Part shown: positions 1 through 5,682 of the stretch, piece by piece | Layout: the number at the start of each line of letters is the position of its first letter | How positions within the stretch are numbered: the first letter of the stretch is position 1 | DNA from: Candidatus Methanolliviera sp. GoM_asphalt | Lineage (GTDB): Archaea; Halobacteriota; Methanoliparia; Methanoliparales; Methanoliparaceae | DNA length: 6,669 nucleotides | Direction of reading: 5' to 3' | NCBI GenBank assembly: GCA_902158745.1 | Contig: CABGHH010000092.1 | Span: 1 to 6,669 of the forward strand | The notes under the pieces: generated by a model | Told to the model about the DNA's origin: nothing | The model's database searches: none | What the model saw: only the letters and a program-made list of their open reading frames with translations | Position numbers and translations under genes: made by a program

Positions 1-808
1 TAACATTGGTATGTGTTCCCATCCCAATAACGAGGAGCGTGGGGTCTTTCGACAAGACGTCATCGGATACAGCGGCAAACGTCGGTATTCCGATATCGCT
101 TGTTATATCCCTTATATATACCAAAACGCCCGCATCCGAAAATTTATTCAGAAGGTCGAGTGCTATTCCATCATTTATTAAGACATTTGGGCCAGTATTT
201 CGAAACATCTCAACTAAAGACCAGGAATCCCGCTCGATAACCTCTGCAAGCCCATGAAATATCGCCTCTTCAATCTCATTCCCTGAAGCCAGGCCGTTCG
301 TGTTCGTGCGGAATAATGAGTTGTATTTTTTGGATAATGGATGAAATACCGCATTTGCAGGCACGAATATCTCCTCTTCTCCGATGAGGTCATATCCCTC
401 CACCCATGGGATTTGAATATCTTCCACGCTCATACATGACCTCGGTAGGATCAGTTCATTTGGATCAAGAGCGTTCTCAATCTTTGATAATTTTGAAAAA
501 CTCTCGATCATCGTCGGTCTATCGTGAATCTCCGCAGAATATCGTTCAATTCCTTCCATCATCACAGAGACCTTCGCCTCGATGGATGTTGCCCCTTTTC
601 CATTATATATCGAGACTGCACCCTTCTCCACACCTATTCGCTTGCTCGAAAATACAGGTATTCCGATACGGTCAAGGCTCGTTATCTCTGTAATCTCTGT
701 TATTCCCGCGAGGAGTATTTTAGATTCTATGCGAGCTAATGTCTTTTCTGGAGAGACTGCACGGTGCATATCTTTTTTATAACCTTTAATACATGGTTTA
801 AGTTTCAT
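1..808 (-). CDS. ycaO: YcaO-domain McrA-glycine thioamidation protein (methanogenesis marker 1), 3' end cut by window edge
   Basis: I translated this by hand on the minus strand; about 269 codons are present and the C-terminal third lies beyond base 1. YcaO proteins use ATP to activate a backbone amide. The methanogen subgroup, with a sulfur source and sometimes TfuA, makes the thioglycine in the McrA subunit of methyl-coenzyme M reductase. The subgroup is suggested by the N-terminal CIKGYKKDMHRAVSPE, the segment LDRIGIPVFSS (residues 45-55), the ATP/Mg-binding S81-E85-E88-R89 (SVMMEGIERYSAE), and RTNTNGLASGN (167-177) followed by HGLAEVIERD (185-194). The visible end, GMGTHTNV, also fits the family. 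The ATG at 808 is the only ATG in frame downstream of an upstream TAG that precedes CIKGYKKD. No strong ribosome-binding site is seen. It is divergent from the aldolase operon. The family is very likely; McrA as target is inferred from family knowledge. Confidence 0.88.
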   Translation of the reverse strand, partial: MKLKPCIKGYKKDMHRAVSPEKTLARIESKILLAGITEITEITSLDRIGIPVFSSKRIGVEKGAVSIYNGKGATSIEAKVSVMMEGIERYSAEIHDRPTMIESFSKLSKIENALDPNELILPRSCMSVEDIQIPWVEGYDLIGEEEIFVPANAVFHPLSKKYNSLFRTNTNGLASGNEIEEAIFHGLAEVIERDSWSLVEMFRNTGPNVLINDGIALDLLNKFSDAGVLVYIRDITSDIGIPTFAAVSDDVLSKDPTLLVIGMGTHTNV

Positions 809-880
809 CTTCGCTTCATCTGATTTTATCTTTATTTTAATTTTATCTTTGCCATATCTTATCTTATCAAATTTCTATTA

Positions 881-901
881 TTATTTGTTCAAACCAAATA
901 A
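881..901. repeat. 7-bp inverted repeat, possible operator
   Basis: TTATTTG (881-887) and CAAATAA (895-901) are exact reverse complements separated by 7 bases. The repeat sits at the inferred ycaO transcription start and about 28 bases upstream of the aldolase TATA box. A dimeric regulator bound here could affect both units. The arms are AT-rich, so chance is a real alternative. Confidence 0.3.
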
Positions 902-902
902 A

Positions 903-911
903 CTTTATAAG
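903..911 (-). promoter_or_regulatory. Candidate TATA box for ycaO
   Basis: On the minus strand this reads CTTATAAAG, preceded by the purine-rich AAAGGAT, a plausible BRE/TATA pair. Transcription would begin near base 881, giving a leader of roughly 70 nt before the ATG at 808. This is position-based inference only; other AT-rich sites closer to the gene could serve instead. Confidence 0.35.
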
Positions 912-923
912 ATCCTTTTACCA

Positions 924-936
924 GAAAATTTATATA
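924..936 (+). promoter_or_regulatory. BRE/TATA promoter of the aldolase-dehydrogenase operon
   Basis: GAAAA (924-928) directly precedes TTTATATA (929-936), a near-consensus archaeal TATA box. Transcription would start about 25 bases downstream, near 958, leaving a leader of about 26 nt that contains the ribosome-binding site GAGGG (975-979), 5 nt before the ATG at 985. Confidence 0.65.
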
Positions 937-984
937 TTGTATTCCCCCATAAAAAATAGTTAAAAAGACCAAAAGAGGGATTAT

Positions 985-1779
985 ATGGATTGGGGAATGA
1001 AAAATCGTCTGGCACAAGTGATCAAGTCTGATGGGCATTGTCTATTCATGCCGATAGACCATGGATATTTTCAGGGTCCCACAAGGAGACTGGAGAAACC
1101 TGGTGAGACTGTTGAACCGCTTCTTCCTTACTGTGATGCTTTATTTGTTACACGAGGAGTATTACGATCATCGATCGATCCAGAAAAGAGTAAACCGATC
1201 ATTTTAAGGGTCTCTGGTGGCACAAGCGTGATCGGAAAAGATCTGGCAAATGAGGGAATAACCACTTCTATGGAGGAGGCCATTCGACTTAATGTCTCCG
1301 CTGTAGGGATATCCATCTTTGTGGGAAGTGATTATGAACGAGAATCGTTATTGAATTTATCAAAGCTCGTTGATGAGGGTGAAGCGTATGGCATTCCGGT
1401 GATGGCGGTAACGGCTGTGGGTAAAGAATTGAAGAAGAGAGATGCTCGCTACCTTGCCTTAAGTTGCCGCATCGCCGCCGAATTGGGTGCAAAGATCGTC
1501 AAGACGTACTGGTGCGAAGACTTTGAGAAGGTTGTGGATGGCTGTCCCGTTCCGGTGGTTATGGCGGGTGGCCCCAAAACGGAGACAGAACTTGAGGTCT
1601 TTGAGTTCGTCTATGATGGCATCCAGAAAGGTGCGATCGGTGTGAATCTGGGAAGAAACGTCTGGCAGAATGACCACCCTGTGGCGATGATAAGAGCTTT
1701 GCGTTCTATCATTCACGAAGATGCTATTCCAAAAGAGGCAAATGAGTTATTCAACGAGATTAAAGAAGGCGAAGCGTAA
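985..1779 (+). CDS. lsrF: LsrF-like class I aldolase/thiolase family protein (DeoC/FbaB superfamily)
   Basis: This is a 264-residue TIM-barrel enzyme of the class I aldolase family that includes LsrF (3-hydroxy-5-phosphonooxypentane-2,4-dione thiolase) and archaeal FbaB/ADH-synthase enzymes. LsrF-like signatures are DWGMKNRL at the start, IDHGYFQGPT (24-33), TRGVLRS (56-62), LRVSGGTS (74-81), IVKTYWCEDFEKVV (171-184), GCPVPVVMAGG (186-196) and GVNLGRN (219-225). K173 in VKT is the expected Schiff-base lysine, and the AGG and GRN loops should bind phosphate. It lacks the roughly 30-residue N-terminal extension of E. coli LsrF. GAGGG at 975-979 supports the ATG. It lies 2 nt upstream of the dehydrogenase gene, so the two are almost certainly co-transcribed. 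No lsrK, lsrG, lsrR or AI-2 transporter is visible, so autoinducer-2 breakdown is not supported here; a sugar- or keto-phosphate aldolase role is equally possible. Confidence 0.88.
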   Translation: MDWGMKNRLAQVIKSDGHCLFMPIDHGYFQGPTRRLEKPGETVEPLLPYCDALFVTRGVLRSSIDPEKSKPIILRVSGGTSVIGKDLANEGITTSMEEAIRLNVSAVGISIFVGSDYERESLLNLSKLVDEGEAYGIPVMAVTAVGKELKKRDARYLALSCRIAAELGAKIVKTYWCEDFEKVVDGCPVPVVMAGGPKTETELEVFEFVYDGIQKGAIGVNLGRNVWQNDHPVAMIRALRSIIHEDAIPKEANELFNEIKEGEA

Positions 1780-1781
1780 AT

Positions 1782-2807
1782 ATGCGTGTTGCAATGTATT
1801 ACAACAACCGAGACGTGCGATTGGAAGAGATGCCAACGCCGAAGATTGGCCCTGACGAGTTGTTGGTGCGTGTGATCGCCAGTGGTATCTGCGGTAGTGA
1901 CGTGATGGAGTGGTACCGCCTCAAAAGGGCGCCTTTGGTCCTTGGCCATGAGATCGCCGGCGAGATCGCCGCGGTGGGAGAAGATGTGAAGCGTTACAGA
2001 AAGGGTGACAGAGTTTTCGTCTCTCATCACGTTCCGTGTAATACGTGCCATTACTGTCTGAATGACCACCATACGATCTGCGATACCCTGCACAATACAA
2101 ATTTTGATCCTGGCGGATTCGCCGAATATATCCGCGTGCCGAAGATAAACGTAGATCGTGGAGTATTTGTGCTACCAGACGAGGTATCTTTTGATGAGGG
2201 CGTCCTTATAGAGCCACTGGCGTGCGTTGTGCGCGGGCAGAGAATCGCGCACTTAGAACACGGTCAAAGCGTGCTTGTCATAGGAAGCGGTGTTGCAGGA
2301 TTGTTACATATACAACTCGCTCGTTCAACGGGAGCAGGTCGCGTGGTGGCGACGGACATCACCGATTATCGAATGAAGGCTGCGCGACGGTTTGGTGCTG
2401 ATCTTGCAATGCATGCCGAAGAGGATGTGCCAATGCTTTTGCGTCAGGTAAACGACGGTAGAGGTGCTGATCTCGTGATTGTATGTACAGGGGCAACAAA
2501 AGCAGTTCTCCAGGCAATACAATCGGTAGATCGTGGAGGAACCATTCTTCTATTCGCGCCAGCGGAGCCTGGCGTTTCCATTCCGATCCAGCCAAACGAC
2601 ATCTGGAGTAGAGGGATAACGATCACCACCACCTATGCAGGTAGCCCAAAAGACATCTCCATAGCGATAGAATTGATCCGCAATCATAGGATAGATGTGC
2701 GCAAGATGATCACCCACAGGTTAGGTCTGGCGGAGGCGGGGCTCGGCTTCCAACTAGTTTCAGGCGCCGACGATTCTCTCAAGGTGATCATAGAACCTCA
2801 GAGGTAA
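1782..2807 (+). CDS. Zinc-dependent medium-chain alcohol/polyol dehydrogenase
   Basis: This 341-residue protein has the full length of the zinc medium-chain dehydrogenase family (sorbitol, threonine or alcohol dehydrogenases). An N-terminal GroES-like domain carries catalytic-zinc ligands C37 (GICGSD), H56-E57 (GHE) and E144 (IEPLAC). The structural zinc site has four cysteines: C86, C89, C92 and C100. The C-terminal Rossmann domain has VIGSGVAG (166-173), and D192 at the end of the second strand (VVATD) favours NAD+ over NADP+. All key residues are present, so it should be active in the cytoplasm. The ATG begins 2 nt after the aldolase stop, with only a weak purine stretch before it, suggesting translational coupling. 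Two stops (TAA TAG) end it. The natural substrate cannot be assigned; pairing with an LsrF-type aldolase suggests oxidation of a polyol, keto sugar or phosphorylated derivative. Confidence 0.9.
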   Translation: MRVAMYYNNRDVRLEEMPTPKIGPDELLVRVIASGICGSDVMEWYRLKRAPLVLGHEIAGEIAAVGEDVKRYRKGDRVFVSHHVPCNTCHYCLNDHHTICDTLHNTNFDPGGFAEYIRVPKINVDRGVFVLPDEVSFDEGVLIEPLACVVRGQRIAHLEHGQSVLVIGSGVAGLLHIQLARSTGAGRVVATDITDYRMKAARRFGADLAMHAEEDVPMLLRQVNDGRGADLVIVCTGATKAVLQAIQSVDRGGTILLFAPAEPGVSIPIQPNDIWSRGITITTTYAGSPKDISIAIELIRNHRIDVRKMITHRLGLAEAGLGFQLVSGADDSLKVIIEPQR

Positions 2808-2874
2808 TAGGGAATCTCTTCACAATCATGCAATATGGGAAAATGTATCCTGATTATGGGTGGTCTGGCAGAGA

Positions 2875-2893
2875 TTGACGATTTTATCGTCAA
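2875..2893. terminator. Perfect 8-bp hairpin at the convergent ends of the dehydrogenase and NYN genes
   Basis: TTGACGAT (2875-2882) and ATCGTCAA (2886-2893) are exact reverse complements around a TTT loop. The right arm covers the stop codon of the minus-strand NYN gene (2890-2892). The stem lies in the 82-base gap between convergent genes and could act on transcripts from both sides. No long T-tract follows on either strand; the nearest on the minus strand is a short TTTT about 35 bases on. A terminator or 3'-end stabilising role is therefore inferred from position. Confidence 0.35.
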
Positions 2894-3657
2894 ATATTGT
2901 AAAGAATGACATTTGAACCTATTATATTAAAAGGCACCCTCCTCTTCTTATCTTCAAGCCAAGGATAAATGTCAACGTATTGCCTAAATGTGTCATTGCT
3001 CACTATTTTTACATCTCTTTCATCAGCAAATTTCAGCAAAGCATCATCAGCCTTTATTTGAGCAGGTGCCTGAATCACCTTTTCATCTTCAACCCATTTT
3101 TCAAATCTTTCTTTATCGATCTCCGGTATGATATGCCTCAGATTTGAATCAACAATAGCTATAGGTGCATAACCCCTTCTCTTTAATTCAATTCTAATTA
3201 TCTCTATATTATCTATGCTTGGTTTCCCATCTTTTTTTGATACCCATGCAACGTTGGATCCATCAACAAGAATTCTTTCCTTTTTATATTTTATAGTTAT
3301 CTCTGAGCCATACCTTTCATCACAATTTATCTGTGGATATACTTTATCATTATAAGAATAGTTCTTTGCCAGTCCTTTTTTGATTATTAGAATATCATCT
3401 TTCTCAATATCGTTCACAATAAAAGAGAATGTGCCCCAAAGGTTTATTCTAATGTTGGTTTTATCATCAGCTTTGCGATCAATGTCTCCAGCTGTCAATA
3501 AACCTACACTCCATTTATCACCTTCTCTTATTCTATTATCGATAGCAATCACTTTAGCGCTGGTGTTCACAAAAAAAGTTCTATCTTTTTCAAGAGCCAA
3601 TTTTTCACATATATCTTTTATGCAGGCATCAATAACTTCTTTCTTTGCTCCAGCCAC
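2890..3657 (-). CDS. OB-fold plus Zc3h12a-like NYN ribonuclease domain protein
   Basis: This 255-residue protein has two apparent parts. Residues about 27-120 follow the pattern of an RPA-type OB fold: a strand ending VIAID, then WSVGLLTAGD (49-58), IRINLWG (69-75), DIEKDDILIIKKG (83-95) and INCDERYGSEI (110-120). Residues about 128-255 match the Zc3h12a/Regnase-like NYN (PIN-related) domain: ILVDGSNVAW (129-138), IVDSN (168-172), KADDALLKF (202-210) and IVSNDTFRQY (218-227). D132, D204/D205 and D222 correspond to the Mg-binding acids of this nuclease family. It probably binds and cuts RNA or single-stranded nucleic acid in the cytoplasm. The start is GTG at 3657; an in-frame TAA lies four codons upstream and no other ATG exists in the ORF. 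It is AT-rich (33% GC in bases 3001-3060), uses AGA/AGG arginine codons, and stands alone, convergent with the dehydrogenase. The cellular target is unknown. Confidence 0.82.
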   Translation of the reverse strand: MAGAKKEVIDACIKDICEKLALEKDRTFFVNTSAKVIAIDNRIREGDKWSVGLLTAGDIDRKADDKTNIRINLWGTFSFIVNDIEKDDILIIKKGLAKNYSYNDKVYPQINCDERYGSEITIKYKKERILVDGSNVAWVSKKDGKPSIDNIEIIRIELKRRGYAPIAIVDSNLRHIIPEIDKERFEKWVEDEKVIQAPAQIKADDALLKFADERDVKIVSNDTFRQYVDIYPWLEDKKRRVPFNIIGSNVILYNI

Positions 3658-3673
3658 AATTTTTAATTACCTG

Positions 3674-3690
3674 CCGAATATAAATATTTA
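3674..3690 (-). promoter_or_regulatory. TATA promoter of the NYN gene, probably leaderless transcript
   Basis: On the minus strand the segment contains TTTATATT (3684-3677) within a run of A and T. Counting 25-27 bases downstream puts the transcription start at about 3653-3657, which coincides with the GTG start at 3657. No well-spaced ribosome-binding site precedes the GTG; an AGGT lies about 12 bases upstream. A leaderless mRNA is the simplest reading. Confidence 0.5.
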
Positions 3691-3786
3691 TCGTTTTAGC
3701 CACCCATGATTATGTATCTTTTCGATCTTTTTTTAATTTGTTATTTTTCTTTGAATTGGAAGAATGCGAAAATATCCATGCAAAAA

Positions 3787-3797
3787 GATTTTATACC
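3787..3797 (+). promoter_or_regulatory. TATA promoter of the L40e-pth2-truD cluster
   Basis: TTTTATACC (3789-3797), preceded by AAAAAGA, resembles an archaeal BRE/TATA element. Transcription would start near 3819, just before the ribosome-binding site GGAGG (3822-3826) that sits 5 nt ahead of the L40e ATG at 3832. Confidence 0.5.
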
Positions 3798-3831
3798 GCA
3801 AATAAAACGGAGAATGAATAAGGAGGTTGAG

Positions 3832-3978
3832 ATGGTAAGATTTCCGGAGGCGGATAAGAGACTCTTCGATATGAAGATCTGTATGCGATGCAATGCGAGG
3901 AACCCCATAAAGGCTACAAAGTGCAGAAAATGCGGCTATTCTAAATTGAGAAGAAAGGCGAGGGATAGAAGGGCATGA
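3832..3978 (+). CDS. rpl40e: Ribosomal protein L40e (eL40)
   Basis: This 48-residue zinc-ribbon protein of the large ribosomal subunit starts MVRFPEADKRLFDMKICMRC and ends in a basic tail. Four cysteines, C17, C20, C31 and C34 (CMRC, ten residues, CRKC), bind zinc. Length and sequence are those of archaeal L40e, which in eukaryotes is fused to ubiquitin but here stands alone. The ATG at 3832 is preceded by a strong ribosome-binding site, AAGGAGGTTG (3820-3829). The frame stays open back to 3706, but that upstream part is a hydrophobic, unconserved stretch ahead of the inferred transcription start, so I reject the longer form. It is the first gene of a translation cluster with pth2 and truD. 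Confidence 0.93.
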   Translation: MVRFPEADKRLFDMKICMRCNARNPIKATKCRKCGYSKLRRKARDRRA

Positions 3979-4000
3979 GTGCGACGAAATCTTTGATTTT

Positions 4001-4008
4001 CATATATA
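4001..4008 (+). promoter_or_regulatory. Possible internal TATA box ahead of pth2
   Basis: CATATATA, preceded by TTTTGATTTT-like AT-rich sequence, could direct transcription starting about 25 bases on, close to the pth2 ATG at 4027. It would allow pth2-truD expression independent of L40e. It is also compatible with simple read-through from the L40e promoter. Confidence 0.3.
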
Positions 4009-4026
4009 GACGTGGGCAATTGGAGG

Positions 4027-4374
4027 ATGAAGTATTATAAGCAGTGTATCGTCGTGAGGAGTGATTTGAAATTGTCCAAGGGAAAACTTGCCGCCCAGGT
4101 CGCCCATGCGTCCCTCTCTGCATTTTTGAACGCTAATATTTTGGTGAGAAGACGGTGGCTCAAATGCGGGCAGAAGAAGGTGGTTCTCAAGGTCTCTTCG
4201 TTGGACGAGCTTATGGATATAAAGAATGAAGTTAATAAGAGCAAGTTACCTTATTCTCTCATAAAAGACGCAGGACTGACCCATATTCCACCTGGTACAA
4301 TCACAACGTTGGGTATCGGACCGGAGAGAGAAGATAAGATAGATGAGATTACAGGGCATCTAAAGATGCTATGA
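4027..4374 (+). CDS. pth2: Peptidyl-tRNA hydrolase, archaeal type Pth2
   Basis: This cytoplasmic enzyme cleaves peptidyl-tRNA released by stalled ribosomes, recycling tRNA. At 115 residues it is normal size for Pth2. The N-terminal signature QCIVVRSDLKLSKGK (6-20) followed by LAAQVAHAS (21-29), and the C-terminal DAGLTHIPPGTITTLGIGP (81-99), are diagnostic; K18, K20, H27, D81 and T91 fall in the conserved active-site regions. A GTG at 4012 would add five residues (MGNWR), but homologues begin close to YKQCIVV, so I prefer the ATG at 4027. Oddly, GGAGG (4022-4026) touches that ATG with no spacer, so it cannot work as a normal ribosome-binding site; a leaderless mRNA or the GTG start are the alternatives. 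Its TGA overlaps the first ATG of truD (ATGA). Confidence 0.92.
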   Translation: MKYYKQCIVVRSDLKLSKGKLAAQVAHASLSAFLNANILVRRRWLKCGQKKVVLKVSSLDELMDIKNEVNKSKLPYSLIKDAGLTHIPPGTITTLGIGPEREDKIDEITGHLKML

Positions 4375-5678
4375 CATGCTCAAGAAGATTTTTGAATATG
4401 CCTTTTAGTGTGGAAAGAGAAGTCGGGATCGAATGTTATCTGACCGAAACCGATGGTATCGGAGGAAAGATAAAGGTAAGACCGGAAGATTTTGTCGTTA
4501 GAGAGATTTATGATCTCGAATTTTGTGATTCGGGAAAGTATGCGATTATGGAGGTTGAAAAAACTAGATGGGACACCCACAAATTAATTAAGGAGTTATC
4601 GAGAAGATTAGGAATCGGTAAGAACAGGATAGGCTATTCTGGGACAAAAGATAAAGATGCCGTCTCGACGCAAAGGATGAGCGTTTGGGGTGTCAAGAGA
4701 GATGATTTGGAAAGGATCAATATAAAAGATGTAAGCATCAGATTTTTAGGCTATTCCAATAGGAATATACACCTTGGAGACCATTATGGAAACTATTTTG
4801 ATCTGATGATAAGAGATCTCCCATCTATAGAAGAAGCGGCAGACCGCGTTGATGATACAATCAGAGAGGCGAAGGAGAAGGGAGGATTTCCAAACTTCTT
4901 TGGGATGCAGAGATTCGGCAGTTTGAGACCGATAACGCATAAAGTCGGAGAGAGAATAGTTAAAAGAGACTTCAAAGGCGCTGTCTTGACATATTTGTCA
5001 CACACGTCTAAATATGAATCGGAAGAAACAAAAGAAGCAAGAGAATGTGCCAAAGAAGAAGATTTTAAGAGAGCGTTAAAGATCTTTCCAAAACATCTCA
5101 GATACGAGCTTGCGATGTTGAATCATCTCGTAAAATGTCCAAAAGATTACATTGGAGCATTGAAGAGCATCCAACTCGGTGTCAGGACGCTATTCGTACA
5201 TGCGTATCAATCCTACATATTCAATGAGATCTTGAGTGAGCGTATAAGAAGGGGGTTATTTGATCAATGTATGGATGGAGATTACATCTCTTTCAGGGGG
5301 AACAAAAATATCGAGAGAACGGACAGAAGAAGAATAAAACTTTACGAGAGTTTGATCGAGAAGAGAAGGGCTTTTATAACCGCTCCTCTGATCGGGTATG
5401 AGAGCAAGTTAAACGATCTTGAGTTGGAGATTTCAAACTCATTTGGGATAGATAGAGAGACCTTCAAGATAGAAGAGTTTCCGGAATTATCTTCAAAGGG
5501 CATTAGAAGACCTATATCAATGTGCTCAAAAATCGAAGATTTTCAAAGACAGACAGAGATATCCTGCAAGGCAGTCGAAGACGGATTGAATCTAAAATTT
5601 TCACTTATGAAGGGAAGTTATGCCACGTCCCTCTTGCGTGAGGTTATGAAAGAGGACCCAGTTAAAGCAAATTTTTAA
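4371..5678 (+). CDS. truD: tRNA pseudouridine(13) synthase TruD
   Basis: TruD converts U13 of tRNAs (and U35 of some eukaryotic pre-tRNAs) to pseudouridine. The catalytic aspartate is D94 in GYSGTKDKD (88-96). Other family marks are VGIECY near the N-terminus, GKIKVRPEDFVVREI (32-46), TRWDTHKLIKELS (65-77), NFFGMQRFGSLRPITHKVG and LFVHAYQSYIFNEIL. The length of 435 residues is normal for archaeal TruD, which carries the TRUD insertion domain in the middle. The ATG at 4371 overlaps the pth2 stop as ATGA, consistent with translational coupling. A second ATG at 4398 (MPFSVEREVGI) aligns better with the N-termini I know from other archaea and may be the real start. Arginine is coded almost only by AGA/AGG. 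It ends 4 nt from the convergent hydrolase gene. Confidence 0.93.
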   Translation: MTCSRRFLNMPFSVEREVGIECYLTETDGIGGKIKVRPEDFVVREIYDLEFCDSGKYAIMEVEKTRWDTHKLIKELSRRLGIGKNRIGYSGTKDKDAVSTQRMSVWGVKRDDLERINIKDVSIRFLGYSNRNIHLGDHYGNYFDLMIRDLPSIEEAADRVDDTIREAKEKGGFPNFFGMQRFGSLRPITHKVGERIVKRDFKGAVLTYLSHTSKYESEETKEARECAKEEDFKRALKIFPKHLRYELAMLNHLVKCPKDYIGALKSIQLGVRTLFVHAYQSYIFNEILSERIRRGLFDQCMDGDYISFRGNKNIERTDRRRIKLYESLIEKRRAFITAPLIGYESKLNDLELEISNSFGIDRETFKIEEFPELSSKGIRRPISMCSKIEDFQRQTEISCKAVEDGLNLKFSLMKGSYATSLLREVMKEDPVKANF

Positions 5679-5682
5679 AGAT

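Larger units (their letters stand above)
809..984. promoter_or_regulatory. Divergent control region between ycaO and the aldolase-dehydrogenase operon
   Basis: This AT-rich 176-base gap separates two divergently transcribed units. It holds a candidate TATA box for each direction and one 7-bp inverted repeat (881-901), listed separately. I see no coding potential or tRNA in it. Confidence 0.6.

Noticed and set aside
6..782. Several plus-strand reading frames of 66-95 codons
   Set aside because: They lie opposite the YcaO gene, whose minus-strand translation shows clear family motifs; the plus-strand products look random.
985..1779. Autoinducer-2 degradation (lsr) system
   Set aside because: Only the LsrF-like gene is present; no lsrK, lsrG, lsrR or transporter genes are seen, so a quorum-signal role is not supported.
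1128..2632. Minus-strand reading frames opposite the aldolase and dehydrogenase
   Set aside because: Both plus-strand genes are full length with all active-site residues, so the opposite frames are shadows of their codon pattern.
3380..3709. Plus-strand frame of 109 codons opposite the NYN gene
   Set aside because: It is complementary to the OB-fold coding region and its product is low-complexity Ser/Leu/Ile-rich sequence with no recognisable motif.
3706..3831. N-terminal extension of L40e from ATG 3706
   Set aside because: The stretch is hydrophobic and unlike L40e, lies ahead of the inferred TATA box and transcription start, and a strong ribosome-binding site supports ATG 3832.
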